64,000 nt of DNA from Streptomyces venezuelae. GTDB taxonomy: Bacteria; Actinomycetota; Actinomycetes; Streptomycetales; Streptomycetaceae. The stretch lies in contig NZ_CP029190.1 in the NCBI RefSeq assembly GCF_008642295.1, positions 3,703,501-3,767,500 of the forward strand, read 5' to 3'. The position numbers and the translations under genes were made by a program. The notes below the pieces were generated by a model. That model made no database searches. It was not told the DNA's origin and saw only the letters and a program-made list of their open reading frames with translations. Of the stretch, positions 15,537 to 24,689 are shown one piece after another (the first letter of the stretch is position 1; each line of letters opens with the position of its first letter).

Positions 15537-17819
15537 GTGGCCGATGGGGCAGACACGGGAGACATCAACGGGCCGGCCCCGGCTCCTGTCCGGCGCCGGT
15601 GGCTGCGGCGTGCGGTCGTGCTGCTCGCAGGCACTCCGGTGCTCGCCGGCCTGGTCTACGCCCCGGCGCCCGAGGCCTCGGCGGTCGAGAACGGCAATGG
15701 GACCGTCGATGTGCAATTGTTCTCGCTGGCGCCCGCCGCCCCGGTGAAGGGCGACACCCTCACGATCACCGGCACCGTGACCAACACGGGCGCGGAGACG
15801 ATCACGGACGCCCATGTGGGTCTGCGAGTGGGACCGCCGCTGGAAAACCGGGATGCCATCGACAGCGTCTCCGAGCAGACCCGATTCCGGCCCGGGGTCG
15901 ATCCCGCGGAGATCGACCAGGCCTATGCGGTCAAGATTCCCGCCCTGCCCTCGAAGGTCGGGCAGGAGTTCACCCTCAAGGTCCCGGTCAACAAGCTGGC
16001 ACTGGACAAGGACGGGGTCTACCAGCTCGGCGTCTCCGTGTCCGGAGGAACCGGTAGCCGGCCGGCCGAGCAGGTCCTCGGAATCGAGCGGACCTTCCTG
16101 CCCTGGCAGCCGGAGGCAGCCGCCAAGCGCTCTCAGCTCACCTATCTCTGGCCGCTGATCTCCACCACCCACCTGACCGCCGAGACCCTGCCCGACGAGA
16201 CCCAGACCCCGATCTTCCTGAACGACGATCTGGCCGCCGATCTGGCGGAGACCGGCCGTCTGGGGCAGATGGTCTCCCTCGGCCGGGAACTGCCGGTCAC
16301 CTGGGTCATCGACCCCGACCTGCTGTACACGGTCGATGCGATGACCAAGGGCTACCGGGTGCGCACCCCGGACGGAAGGGTTGTCCAGGGCAAGAACAAG
16401 GCCGTCGCCGAGCGGTGGCTGAACTCCCTGGAAGCCGCCGTACAGGGCAAGAAGGTCGTCGCCCTGCCCTTCGGCGACCCGGACATCGCCTCCCTCGCCC
16501 ACCGCGGGAAGGACGTCTCGGGCAGCCTCGGCCAGCTGCAGCCCGCCACCGACAAGGCCGCCCAGGCCGTCGACACCGTCCTGCACGTCACCCCGTCCAC
16601 CGACTTCTCCTGGCCCGTCGAAGGGGCCATCGATCCGTCGATCGTCAATGTGGCCACCTCGGCCGGCGCCCACAACGTGCTGACCCGCAGCGACAGCCTG
16701 CAGGAGACCGGAAGCCTCGGCTACACGCCCTCGGCGGCCCGCCCCATCGGGGCCGGCGCCACGGCCGTCGTTGCCGATGCACGGCTGTCCACCGCCTTCC
16801 AGGGCGACATGCTGACCGCCGGGACCTCCACCCTCGCGGTCCAGGAGTTCCTGGCCCAGAGCCTCGCCCTGAACCTCCAGCCCACCGATGCCCAGCGCAG
16901 CTTCGTGGTCGCCCCGCAGCGGATGCCCACCTCCAGCCAGGTGCAGACCATGGCCGCCGCGCTGCGCGGCCTGCAGGCCGGGCGCTGGACCCAGCCGCTG
17001 GACCTGGAGGCCGCCGCCAAGGCCAAGCCCGACCCGGGGGCCGCCACCCAGGTCCCGGGCGCCGGCCAGTACCCGGAGATGCTGCGGAAGTCGGAGCTCC
17101 CGCAGGCCGCCTTCGAGAAGATCCGCACCACGCAGAACACCCTCGACCACTTCAAGGTGATCCTCAGCGCCCCCGACCGGGTCACCATCCCGTTCGGCAA
17201 CACGATCAACCGGGAGATGTCCACCTCCTGGCGCGGCCATCCCCAGGAGGCCCGGCTGTACCGGGACGGGGTGCAGCAGTACCTCAACGGGCTGACCGAC
17301 AAGGTCCGGCTGGTCCGCAAGTCCGACGCCACCCTTTCCGGGCACAGCGCCACCATCCCGGTCACCGTGCAGAACGGCCTGGTCCAGGACGTACAGGGGC
17401 TGGTGCTGCGGCTGAAGTCCGCCAACCCGACCCGGCTGGCGTTCGAGGGAGAGGGCGGCCAGGCCCAGCAGGAGGTGTCCGTCCAGGGCGGGCACAGCCA
17501 GACCGTGAAGTTCACCGCCAAGGCCACGGCGAGCGGCCCCGTCGAGGTCACCGCGCAGCTCTACACCAAGGACGGCGTGCCCTACGGCAAGGAGCAGAAG
17601 TTCACAGTCGAGGCCACCGAGATCACCTCCACGGTGATGCTCGTCATCGCCGGTGGTGTGCTCCTCCTGGTCCTGGCGGGCATCAAGATGTACGCCGCCC
17701 GCAAGCGGGTCGCGGCCCGTGCCGCCGCCGAGGAGAGCACGCAGCCGAGTGACGAGAGCACGGACACCGGACCGCAAAGCGGCAGCACGTCCGGCCCGGG
17801 TGAGACAGTGGACCGTTGA
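15537..17819 (+). CDS. DUF6049-type large exported membrane-anchored protein
   Basis: This 760-residue protein has an N-terminal hydrophobic segment (RRAVVLLAGTPVLAGLVYAPAPEASA), likely a signal or anchor, a long extracytoplasmic part, and a C-terminal membrane helix (STVMLVIAGGVLLLVLAGIKMYAARKR). A short Ser/Thr/Glu-rich cytoplasmic tail follows. Early residues ~60-150 look like an immunoglobulin-like fold (LTITGTVTNTGAETITDAHVGLR), and a similar block recurs near residues ~600-690. It occupies the place of mycobacterial Rv3909, next to MurJ, suggesting a role in envelope assembly; that is inferred from position only. The start is GTG 15537. murJ begins 46 bp later. Confidence 0.85.
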   Translation: MADGADTGDINGPAPAPVRRRWLRRAVVLLAGTPVLAGLVYAPAPEASAVENGNGTVDVQLFSLAPAAPVKGDTLTITGTVTNTGAETITDAHVGLRVGPPLENRDAIDSVSEQTRFRPGVDPAEIDQAYAVKIPALPSKVGQEFTLKVPVNKLALDKDGVYQLGVSVSGGTGSRPAEQVLGIERTFLPWQPEAAAKRSQLTYLWPLISTTHLTAETLPDETQTPIFLNDDLAADLAETGRLGQMVSLGRELPVTWVIDPDLLYTVDAMTKGYRVRTPDGRVVQGKNKAVAERWLNSLEAAVQGKKVVALPFGDPDIASLAHRGKDVSGSLGQLQPATDKAAQAVDTVLHVTPSTDFSWPVEGAIDPSIVNVATSAGAHNVLTRSDSLQETGSLGYTPSAARPIGAGATAVVADARLSTAFQGDMLTAGTSTLAVQEFLAQSLALNLQPTDAQRSFVVAPQRMPTSSQVQTMAAALRGLQAGRWTQPLDLEAAAKAKPDPGAATQVPGAGQYPEMLRKSELPQAAFEKIRTTQNTLDHFKVILSAPDRVTIPFGNTINREMSTSWRGHPQEARLYRDGVQQYLNGLTDKVRLVRKSDATLSGHSATIPVTVQNGLVQDVQGLVLRLKSANPTRLAFEGEGGQAQQEVSVQGGHSQTVKFTAKATASGPVEVTAQLYTKDGVPYGKEQKFTVEATEITSTVMLVIAGGVLLLVLAGIKMYAARKRVAARAAAEESTQPSDESTDTGPQSGSTSGPGETVDR

Positions 17820-17865
17820 GCGATGCCGTGGCCGGTCGGCCTGGGGACGATGAGGTGGGGTTTCG

Positions 17866-20040
17866 ATGAACGCGCCGTACGACGGTGACCGTGCGCAGGG
17901 CACCGGCGGGCAAGCGCCCGGCCAGGGCACTGCTCCGGGCACCCCGGTGGCCGGGCAGGTGCCTCCGCCTGCCCACGCGCCGGACCGCGACCCGTATGTC
18001 CATGATGCCTACGCCTACGACCCGTACCGGTCGCAGGACCTGTCCGCACAGGACCCTGTGACCGAGGCCCTCTACGACCGGGCCGCCCACCCCCCGCCGC
18101 CGCCCGGCACCTACCAGGAACCCGGCCCGCTGTACGCGGCTCCGTCGGCGCCCTCGTACGCCCCCGACCCGCGGGTGTGGGCGCAGACCCCGCCGCCCGA
18201 GCCGGACGGCCCGTCCCGGCACATGCCGTACGGGGACCAGGCGGCCACCACCCAGTTCGTCGGCGTGGACTCCCTCGTCACCACGGCCGCCGAGGAGGAG
18301 CCCGAGCCGGACGCCTTCGCCCACCTGTACCGCGACCAGCAGGCCACCCCCCGGCCCACTGCCGAGGAGGCCCCGGTCGCCGCCCCGGCGCCTGCCAAGC
18401 CCGCCGGACGGGCCGCAAGCCTGCTCAAGTCCAGTGCGCTGATGGCCGCCGGCACGATCGTCTCCCGTATCACCGGCTTCCTGCGCACCCTGGTGATCGC
18501 CGCGGCGATCGGCGTCGGCACCTTCAACGACACCTACCAGGTCGCCAACACCCTGCCGACGATGATCTACGTGCTGGTCGGCGGTGGCGCCCTCAACGCC
18601 GTGTTCATCCCGCAGCTGGTGCGGGCCATGAAGAACGACAGCGACGGCGGAACGGCCTACGCCAACCGGCTCCTCACCCTCGTGGTGGTCCTGCTGGCCG
18701 GCGTCACCACCGTCTGCGTGCTGGCCGCGCCGCTGTTCATCACCATGATGTCCCCGAAGATCGCCTCCGACCCGAAGCAGATGGAGGTGGCCGTCGCCTT
18801 CGCCCGCTACTGCCTGCCCACCATGTTCTTCATGGGCATCCACGTGGTCCTCGGCCAGATCCTCAACGCCCGCGGCCGGTTCGGCGCGATGATGTGGACC
18901 CCCGTCCTCAACAACATCGTGGTCATCACCACCTTCGGCGCCTTCATCTGGGCCTTCGGCGGGTTCACCACCTCCGGGGTCAACGCTTCCACCGTCACTG
19001 CCGACGGTGTCCGCCTGCTGGGCATCGGCACCCTGCTGGGCCTCACCGTCCAGGCCCTGGCGATGCTGCCCTACCTGCGTGACGCCGGCTTCAGCCCGCG
19101 ACTGCGCTTCGACTGGAAGGGCCACGGCCTCGGCAAGGCCGCCCGGCTGGCCAAGTGGACGTTCTTCTTCGTCCTCGCCAACCAGGTCGGTCTCGTGGTG
19201 GTCACCCAGCTCGCCACCTGGGCCGGTTCGGTCGCCGAGAAGCAGGGCCACGCCGGTACCGGTATCACCGCCTACAACTACGCGCTGCTGCTCTGGCAGA
19301 TGCCGCAGGCGATCATCACCGTCTCGGTGATGACGGCCGTCCTCCCCCGCATCTCCCGCTCGGCCCACGACGGGGACGCCGCGGCCGTCCGCGACGACAT
19401 CTCCTACGGGCTGCGCACCTCGGCCGTCGCGATCGTGCCCTGTGCCTTCGCCTTCCTCGCCCTCGGCGTGCCCATGGCCACCCTGCTGTACGCGGGCTCC
19501 GGCGCCGGTGCGCAGAACATCGGTTACGTCCTGATGGCCTTCGGCCTCGGCCTCATCCCGTACTCCGTGCAGTACGTCGTCCTGCGCGGCTTCTACGCCT
19601 ACGAAGACACCCGGACGCCGTTCTACAACACCGTCATCGTGGCCGGCGTCAACGCCGCCGTCTCCGCCGCGGCGTTCTTCGTGCTGCCGGCCCGCTGGGC
19701 CGTCGTCGGTATGGCCGCCGCCTACGGCCTCGGCTACGCCGTCGGCGTCGGTGTCGCCTGGCGCCGTCTGAAGGCCCGGCTGGGCGGCGACCTGGACGGC
19801 GCCCACGTCATGCGCACCTACACCCGCCTCATCGGGGCCTGCATTCCGGCCGCCCTGGTCGCCGGTGCCGCCGCCTGGGCCATCACCCACTACCTCGGCA
19901 GCGGAGTCACCGGTTCCCTGGCCGCGCTCGTGGCCGGCACGATCGCCCTTGCAGCCGTCTTCCTCATCGCCGCCAAGCGCATGCGGATCGAGGAACTCAA
20001 CGCCATGGTCGGAATGGTGCGCGGACGTTTGGGGCGCTGA
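17866..20040 (+). CDS. murJ: Lipid II flippase MurJ (MviN) with long cytoplasmic N-terminal extension
   Basis: This 724-residue protein moves lipid II across the cytoplasmic membrane. The first ~180 residues are a Pro/Tyr/Asp-rich disordered extension not found in E. coli MurJ. The MurJ core follows, from KSSALMAAGTIVSRITGFLRTLVIAAAIGVGTFNDTYQVANTLPTM to about residue 715, with roughly 14 helices; the helix-1 arginine (GFLR) and the AYQVANT-like stretch are typical. The ATG at 17866 has GAGGTGGGG upstream. The next gene encodes a pseudokinase; in mycobacteria these two parts are fused in one protein (MviN). The N-terminal extension could be a site of phosphorylation or FHA-protein contact. 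Confidence 0.96.
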   Translation: MNAPYDGDRAQGTGGQAPGQGTAPGTPVAGQVPPPAHAPDRDPYVHDAYAYDPYRSQDLSAQDPVTEALYDRAAHPPPPPGTYQEPGPLYAAPSAPSYAPDPRVWAQTPPPEPDGPSRHMPYGDQAATTQFVGVDSLVTTAAEEEPEPDAFAHLYRDQQATPRPTAEEAPVAAPAPAKPAGRAASLLKSSALMAAGTIVSRITGFLRTLVIAAAIGVGTFNDTYQVANTLPTMIYVLVGGGALNAVFIPQLVRAMKNDSDGGTAYANRLLTLVVVLLAGVTTVCVLAAPLFITMMSPKIASDPKQMEVAVAFARYCLPTMFFMGIHVVLGQILNARGRFGAMMWTPVLNNIVVITTFGAFIWAFGGFTTSGVNASTVTADGVRLLGIGTLLGLTVQALAMLPYLRDAGFSPRLRFDWKGHGLGKAARLAKWTFFFVLANQVGLVVVTQLATWAGSVAEKQGHAGTGITAYNYALLLWQMPQAIITVSVMTAVLPRISRSAHDGDAAAVRDDISYGLRTSAVAIVPCAFAFLALGVPMATLLYAGSGAGAQNIGYVLMAFGLGLIPYSVQYVVLRGFYAYEDTRTPFYNTVIVAGVNAAVSAAAFFVLPARWAVVGMAAAYGLGYAVGVGVAWRRLKARLGGDLDGAHVMRTYTRLIGACIPAALVAGAAAWAITHYLGSGVTGSLAALVAGTIALAAVFLIAAKRMRIEELNAMVGMVRGRLGR

Positions 20041-20157
20041 TGCGCACAACCATCGGCCCCCATCGTGTGTCGTGCATAGCGTCGGACTGTGGGCACAATT
20101 GGCATGGCTTCGCAGACTGACCGACAGCGCGTAACGGATGGGGAGGCAGGAACGACG

Positions 20158-21885
20158 GTGGCGGAACGTAGCACGGCTGCCGTCGACGTGGCCGACAACA
20201 GCGGCGACGAGCCGCCGGCCGCTCAGGCGGCCAAGGCCACGGCCGACGGGGTGGAAACCCAGGACACCCGACAAGCCGCGGACAAGCCCATGCCCGAACC
20301 GGACGGTGACCGGAAGGCAGCCGCAACCACGGCCGCGCCCGAACTCCACAGCGGCCACAAGCTGGCCAGACGCTACCGGCTCGAGGAGTGCGTCACCCGT
20401 CTGGACGGATTCAGCAGCTGGCGTGCGATGGACGAAAAGCTCCGCCGCGCCGTGGGTGTGCACCTGCTGCCCGCCGACCACCCCCGGGCCCGTTCGGTCC
20501 TGGCCGCCGCCCGCTCCTCCGCCCTCCTCGGCGACCCCCGGTTCGTCCAGGTCCTCGACGCCGTCGAGGAGAACGACCTCGTCTATGTGGTCCACGAATG
20601 GCTGCCCGACGCCACCGAGCTGACCGCTGTGCTCGCCACCGGCCCGATGGAGCCCCACGAGGCCTACCAGCTGGTCACCCAGGTATCCCAGGCCATGGCC
20701 GCTGCGCACCGGGAAGGCCTGGCCCATCTGCGCCTCACCCCCGGGGCCATACTGCGGACCTCCACCGGCCAGTACCGCATCCGCGGCCTCGCCGTGAACG
20801 CCGCCCTGCGCGGCATCACCAGCGACAGCCCGCAGCGCACCGACACCGAGGGGATCGGCGCACTGCTGTACGCCGCCCTCACCCAACGCTGGCCCTACGA
20901 GACCGACGCCTACGGCCTCAGCGGCCTGCCCAAGGGTGTCGGCCTGATCGCCCCCGACCAGGTCCGGGCCGGCGTCCACCGCGGACTGGGCGAGCTCGCC
21001 ATGCGCGCCCTCGCCAACGACGGGGCCACCGCCTCCCGGCAGGAACCCGCCTTCACCACCCCCGAGGAACTGGCCAAGGCAGTCGCCGCGATGCCCCGCA
21101 TCCGGCCCCCTGAGCCGACGTTCACGGCCCCGCCCGAGTACCAGCACACCACCTACCAGCAGGGCAGTTACGGCACGCCCAGGCCCGGGGCCGCCACCAC
21201 GGCGATGCCCGTGTCCCCACCGCCGCCGCTGCAGAGCCGCACCGGCCGGGCACTCAAGTGGGGTGTCGCCGCGCTGCTCATCGCTGCCCTCGGCCTGGGC
21301 AGCTGGCAGCTCGCCGACACCCTGATCGACCACGGTGGCCAGGGTGGCTCCAACACCACCCAGAACCAGCCGCCCACCACCGACAACGACGATGAGGCGC
21401 CACCGAAGAAGGAGTCCGTCCCGCTCGCCGTCAAGAACGCCCAGGAGTACTACCCCGACGGCAATCCGCAGAACATCGACGGAGTCGACCACAGCTACGA
21501 CGGAAACCCGTCGACGTACTGGCGGACCAAGGCCTTCAACGACGGCCCGGACCTCACGTCCTACAAGGGCGGAGTCGGCCTGATCTTCGACCTCGGCTCC
21601 GAGCAGGAGGTCAAGTCCGCTTCGATAGGGCTGAAGTTCACCGGTGACCACACCGAAATCACGCTCTACGCAGCGGACAGCGCGTCCTCCTCAACACCGC
21701 TCGGCAAGATGAAGAAAATCGTCACCGGCACCACCTCGGACGGCACCATGAGCCTGACCGCCAAGGACCCGGTGAAGACCCGCTACGTGGTGCTCTGGCT
21801 GACCGCCGCGCCGTATGCCCCGGCATACGAGTACAGCCAGGCCGGATACAAGCAGGCCATCACGGACGTGAAGTTCTCGGGCTGA
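20158..21885 (+). CDS. Membrane-anchored pseudokinase with extracellular discoidin-like domain
   Basis: This protein of 575 residues (from GTG 20158, behind GGGGAGGCAGGA) has a disordered N-terminus, a Ser/Thr-kinase-like domain (from ARRYRLEECV to about residue 320), one membrane helix (ALKWGVAALLIAALGLGSWQL), a Pro/Thr/acidic linker, and a ~135-residue extracellular domain beginning near SYDGNPSTYWRT, typical of discoidin/F5-8 folds. Kinase motifs are lost: the VAIK lysine position reads GVHLLPAD, the HRD loop reads HLRLTPGAIL, and DFG is replaced by a stretch around RGLAVN. It directly follows murJ, so I infer a partner or regulator of MurJ, equivalent to the C-terminal part of mycobacterial MviN. 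Alternative starts are 20089 and 20104. Confidence 0.9.
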   Translation: MAERSTAAVDVADNSGDEPPAAQAAKATADGVETQDTRQAADKPMPEPDGDRKAAATTAAPELHSGHKLARRYRLEECVTRLDGFSSWRAMDEKLRRAVGVHLLPADHPRARSVLAAARSSALLGDPRFVQVLDAVEENDLVYVVHEWLPDATELTAVLATGPMEPHEAYQLVTQVSQAMAAAHREGLAHLRLTPGAILRTSTGQYRIRGLAVNAALRGITSDSPQRTDTEGIGALLYAALTQRWPYETDAYGLSGLPKGVGLIAPDQVRAGVHRGLGELAMRALANDGATASRQEPAFTTPEELAKAVAAMPRIRPPEPTFTAPPEYQHTTYQQGSYGTPRPGAATTAMPVSPPPPLQSRTGRALKWGVAALLIAALGLGSWQLADTLIDHGGQGGSNTTQNQPPTTDNDDEAPPKKESVPLAVKNAQEYYPDGNPQNIDGVDHSYDGNPSTYWRTKAFNDGPDLTSYKGGVGLIFDLGSEQEVKSASIGLKFTGDHTEITLYAADSASSSTPLGKMKKIVTGTTSDGTMSLTAKDPVKTRYVVLWLTAAPYAPAYEYSQAGYKQAITDVKFSG

Positions 21886-21898
21886 AGTTCTCGGGCTG
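21871..21898. repeat. 14-bp perfect tandem duplication across the pseudokinase stop
   Basis: AAGTTCTCGGGCTG occurs at 21871-21884 and again at 21885-21898. The first copy plus the next A supplies the stop codon (TGA 21883-21885), so the second copy is untranslated. This looks like a recent slippage duplication. Confidence 0.85.
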
Positions 21899-21924
21899 AC
21901 CGACAGCAGGGGAGGGGCTCACCT

Positions 21925-22611
21925 TTGGACGACGCCACACCCGGCGACAGCGACCAGGACCTCCTGGCACGGCATGTCGCCGGGGACCCCGATGCCTTCG
22001 GTGAGCTGGTACGCCGCCATCGGGACCGGCTCTGGGCCGTCGCCCTCCGCACCCTCGGCGACCGGGAGGAAGCCGCCGACGCCGTTCAGGACGCCCTGGT
22101 CTCCGCCTACCGGGCCGCCCACACCTTCCGCGGGGACTCCGCCGTCACCACCTGGCTCCACCGCATCACCGTCAACGCCTGCCTGGACCGGGCCCGGAAG
22201 GCCGCCACCCGCCGCACCGCGCCCCTGGACGACACCGAGCGCCTGGAGCGCCTCCTGGAGCCCCACGAGTCCGCCGAGGCACCCGCCGAACGCCAGGACC
22301 TCCACCGGCAGCTCCTGGCCGCCCTGGCCACCCTTCCCGCCGATCAGCGGGCCGCCCTCGTACTCGTCGACATGCAGGGGTACCCCGTCGCCGAAGCCGC
22401 CAGGATCCTCGAGGTGCCGGCCGGCACCATCAAGAGCCGCTGCGCCCGTGGCCGGGCAAAACTCGTTCCGATGCTCACTCATCTGCGCGGCGATCACGGG
22501 GATAACCCCGTCGCCGAGCGGGGAAGGAACCGGTCGCAGGGGACTCCCGTCCCACCGGCAGCAGAACGCAGGGACCCCAATGCTGTGAAGGGCGGAGGTG
22601 GACGAACGTGA
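21925..22611 (+). CDS. sigM: ECF RNA polymerase sigma factor, SigM type
   Basis: This 228-residue ECF sigma factor has region 2 at ~15-90 (FGELVRRHRDRLWAVALRTLGDREEAADAVQDALVSAY, then TWLHRITVNACLDRARK) and region 4 at ~125-185 (LPADQRAALVLVDMQGYPVAEAARILEVPAGTIKSRCARGR). The start appears to be TTG 21925 behind AGGGGAGGGG; no ATG or GTG fits in frame upstream. It overlaps the next gene by 4 bp (GTGA), the classic coupling of a sigma factor with its anti-sigma. The locus order murJ region, sigM, anti-sigma, trxB, trxA matches mycobacterial sigM. A Ser/Gly-rich tail of ~40 residues follows region 4. Confidence 0.94.
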   Translation: MDDATPGDSDQDLLARHVAGDPDAFGELVRRHRDRLWAVALRTLGDREEAADAVQDALVSAYRAAHTFRGDSAVTTWLHRITVNACLDRARKAATRRTAPLDDTERLERLLEPHESAEAPAERQDLHRQLLAALATLPADQRAALVLVDMQGYPVAEAARILEVPAGTIKSRCARGRAKLVPMLTHLRGDHGDNPVAERGRNRSQGTPVPPAAERRDPNAVKGGGGRT

Positions 22612-23546
22612 GCCCCACAACCGGCGCGCCCGGAACGATCCGGCACCCGGACGTCTCGGAGATCTCCGACCTCGCCGAGGGCCTGCTCTCCCCGACCCGC
22701 TCGGCGCAGGTCCGCCGGCATCTCGACGACTGCGCGCTGTGCGCGGACGTACGCGCTTCCCTGGAGGAGATCCGCGGGCTGCTCGGCACGCTCCCCGGGC
22801 CCGCCCGGATGCCCGCCGACATCGCCGGCCGGATCGACGCCGCCCTCGCCGCCGAGGCCCTCCTCGACCGGACCGCGCCCCCGGCCACCCGGCCTCAGCC
22901 CGAACCCGGCCCGCCCGCCCCGCGCCGGGTTTCACGTGAAACATCGACATCGCCCACCGCCCCGGCCGGACGCCCCGGCGGCGCCACCGGTCCCGGCCGC
23001 AGCCGGGCCCGCCGCCGGATGGCCGCACTCGGCGCCCTGGCCGCAGCCGCAGCCTGCGTGTTCGGCATCTACCTCACCGGCGGCTTCCCCTCCGGTGAGA
23101 CGAGCCACGACGCCGCGACCAAGCAGGCTCCCAGCGCCGCGGCCGACCAGTCCCAGCAGGCTGCCGGCTCCTTCACCGCAGAGGGCCTCCAGAACAGCGT
23201 CCGGCTGCTCCTGACCGGTGAGGCAGCAGGAAAGACACGGGCTGAGAACGGCGAGAAAACCCCCTACGGACTGGACGGCACCAGCCCCGAGCCGGGCCTC
23301 GTGGCCCCGGAAGGCCGCAGTGCCCAAGCCGTACCGCAGTGCGTCCAGGCCGCCACCGGCCGCACCGAGGCCCCTCTTGCCTCCGAACGGGGGACTTTCC
23401 AGGGCACCGAGGTCTATCTGCTGGTTCTCCCCCACCCGGGCGACCCCGCCAGAGTCGATGCCGTCGTCGTCGACACCGCCTGCGAAAACAACCCCGCAAC
23501 GGCCACCGGCAAGCCCCTGCTCACGGAGACCTACCCGCGCCCGTAA
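22608..23546 (+). CDS. Zinc-binding anti-sigma factor (membrane anchored)
   Basis: This 312-residue protein is the probable antagonist of the SigM-type factor. The N-terminal domain holds RRHLDDCALC, an H-x3-C-x2-C zinc-binding anti-sigma (ZAS) motif near residue 40. A disordered stretch follows, then one membrane helix (RRMAALGALAAAAACVFGIYL), then an extracytoplasmic domain of about 150 residues that could sense envelope signals. The GTG start at 22608 overlaps the sigM stop. A parS site lies inside the coding sequence (22928-22943), where it encodes VSRETS. The extracytoplasmic part does not resemble a domain I know. Confidence 0.9.
   Translation: MSPTTGAPGTIRHPDVSEISDLAEGLLSPTRSAQVRRHLDDCALCADVRASLEEIRGLLGTLPGPARMPADIAGRIDAALAAEALLDRTAPPATRPQPEPGPPAPRRVSRETSTSPTAPAGRPGGATGPGRSRARRRMAALGALAAAAACVFGIYLTGGFPSGETSHDAATKQAPSAAADQSQQAAGSFTAEGLQNSVRLLLTGEAAGKTRAENGEKTPYGLDGTSPEPGLVAPEGRSAQAVPQCVQAATGRTEAPLASERGTFQGTEVYLLVLPHPGDPARVDAVVVDTACENNPATATGKPLLTETYPRP
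22928..22943. promoter_or_regulatory. parS: parS site inside the anti-sigma gene
   Basis: GGTTTCACGTGAAACA holds the intact 14-bp core. The site is in the coding sequence, in the linker before the membrane helix, where amino-acid constraint is low. Confidence 0.93.
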
Positions 23547-23574
23547 CACCTGAAGGCGGTCACGGGGACAACTC

Positions 23575-23601
23575 GGGAATGCACGCGCCGTAGGATCCGT
23601 T
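23575..23601 (+). promoter_or_regulatory. Sigma-R-type promoter of trxBA
   Basis: GGGAAT at 23575-23580 and GTT at 23599-23601 are separated by exactly 18 bp, matching the sigma-R consensus of actinobacteria (GGAAT-N18-GTT). In S. coelicolor trxBA is a known target of the disulfide-stress sigma factor SigR, so this placement is expected. The predicted start lies about 60 bp before trxB. Confidence 0.75.
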
Positions 23602-23670
23602 GGGTGGGGTGAGAGTCCGCACCGGCCCCCGGTAGGCAGCAGGCAGTCCGTAGAGACGAGGAAAGTACCC

Positions 23671-24630
23671 GTGAGCGACGTCCGTAACGTGATCATCATC
23701 GGCTCCGGGCCGGCCGGTTACACCGCCGCCCTGTACACCGCACGCGCTTCGCTCAAGCCCCTGGTCTTCGAGGGTGCTGTCACCGCAGGTGGCGCCCTGA
23801 TGAACACCACCGAGGTCGAGAACTTCCCCGGCTTCCGTGACGGCATCATGGGCCCGGACCTGATGGACAACATGCGCGCCCAGGCCGAGCGCTTCGGTGC
23901 CGAGCTGGTCCCGGACGACGTCGTCTCCGTGGACCTCGCCGGCGAGATCAAGACCGTCACCGACACCGCCGGCACGGTCCACCGTGCCAAGGCCGTCATC
24001 GTGACCACCGGTTCGCAGCACCGCAAGCTGGGTCTGCCCAACGAGGACGCCCTCTCCGGCCGTGGCGTCTCCTGGTGCGCGACCTGCGACGGGTTCTTCT
24101 TCAAGGACCAGGACATCGCCGTCGTCGGCGGCGGCGACACCGCGATGGAGGAGGCCACCTTCCTCTCGCGGTTCGCGAAGTCGGTCACCATCGTCCACCG
24201 CCGTGACAGCCTGCGCGCCTCCAAGGCGATGCAGGACCGCGCCTTCGCCGACCCGAAGATCAAGTTCGCCTGGGACAGCGAGGTCGCCGCGATCCACGGG
24301 GACAGCAAGCTCTCGAGCCTCACCCTGCGCAACACCAAGACGGGCGAGACCTCCGAGCTGGCCGTCACCGGCCTGTTCATCGCCGTGGGCCACGACCCGC
24401 GCACCGAGCTCTTCAAGGGGCAGCTGGAACTGGACGAGGAGGGCTACCTCAAGGTCGAGGCCCCCTCGACCCGCACCAACCTCCCGGGCGTGTTCGGTGC
24501 CGGCGACGTCGTCGACCACACCTACCGCCAGGCCATCACCGCCGCCGGCACCGGCTGCTCCGCCGCCCTCGACGCCGAGCGCTTCCTGGCCGCCCTGACG
24601 GACGCGGACAAGGCCGCCGCGGCCGTCTGA
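23671..24630 (+). CDS. trxB: Thioredoxin reductase
   Basis: This 319-residue flavoprotein transfers electrons from NADPH to thioredoxin. It shows the FAD-binding loop [16 protein letters not shown] at residues ~10-25, the redox-active CATC in [11 protein letters not shown] near residue 136, the NADPH loop [19 protein letters not shown], and the C-terminal FAD motif [24 protein letters not shown]. The GTG at 23671 follows GAGGAAAG. The gene is followed after 59 bp by trxA, forming the trxBA operon under a sigma-R-type promoter, a response to thiol oxidation. Confidence 0.98.
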   Translation: MSDVRNVIIIGSGPAGYTAALYTARASLKPLVFEGAVTAGGALMNTTEVENFPGFRDGIMGPDLMDNMRAQAERFGAELVPDDVVSVDLAGEIKTVTDTAGTVHRAKAVIVTTGSQHRKLGLPNEDALSGRGVSWCATCDGFFFKDQDIAVVGGGDTAMEEATFLSRFAKSVTIVHRRDSLRASKAMQDRAFADPKIKFAWDSEVAAIHGDSKLSSLTLRNTKTGETSELAVTGLFIAVGHDPRTELFKGQLELDEEGYLKVEAPSTRTNLPGVFGAGDVVDHTYRQAITAAGTGCSAALDAERFLAALTDADKAAAAV

Positions 24631-24689
24631 ACCACCCCTGACCCACCCCCCTCACACCCCACACCCCGCAGGAAAAGAAGGAGGCCGCT

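Noticed and set aside
15393..17942. Minus-strand frame opposite the DUF6049-type gene
   Set aside because: Shadow frame with Gly/Gln/Leu-rich low complexity, no promoter or ribosome site.
17683..21651. Very long minus-strand open frame opposite murJ and the pseudokinase gene
   Set aside because: It lies antisense to two clear genes, has no recognisable motif, is rich in Gly/Arg/His as expected from a high-GC shadow frame, and lacks a ribosome site.
23547..23670. Riboswitch before trxB
   Set aside because: The leader is short and G-rich without a fold I recognise; a sigma-R-type promoter explains the region better.
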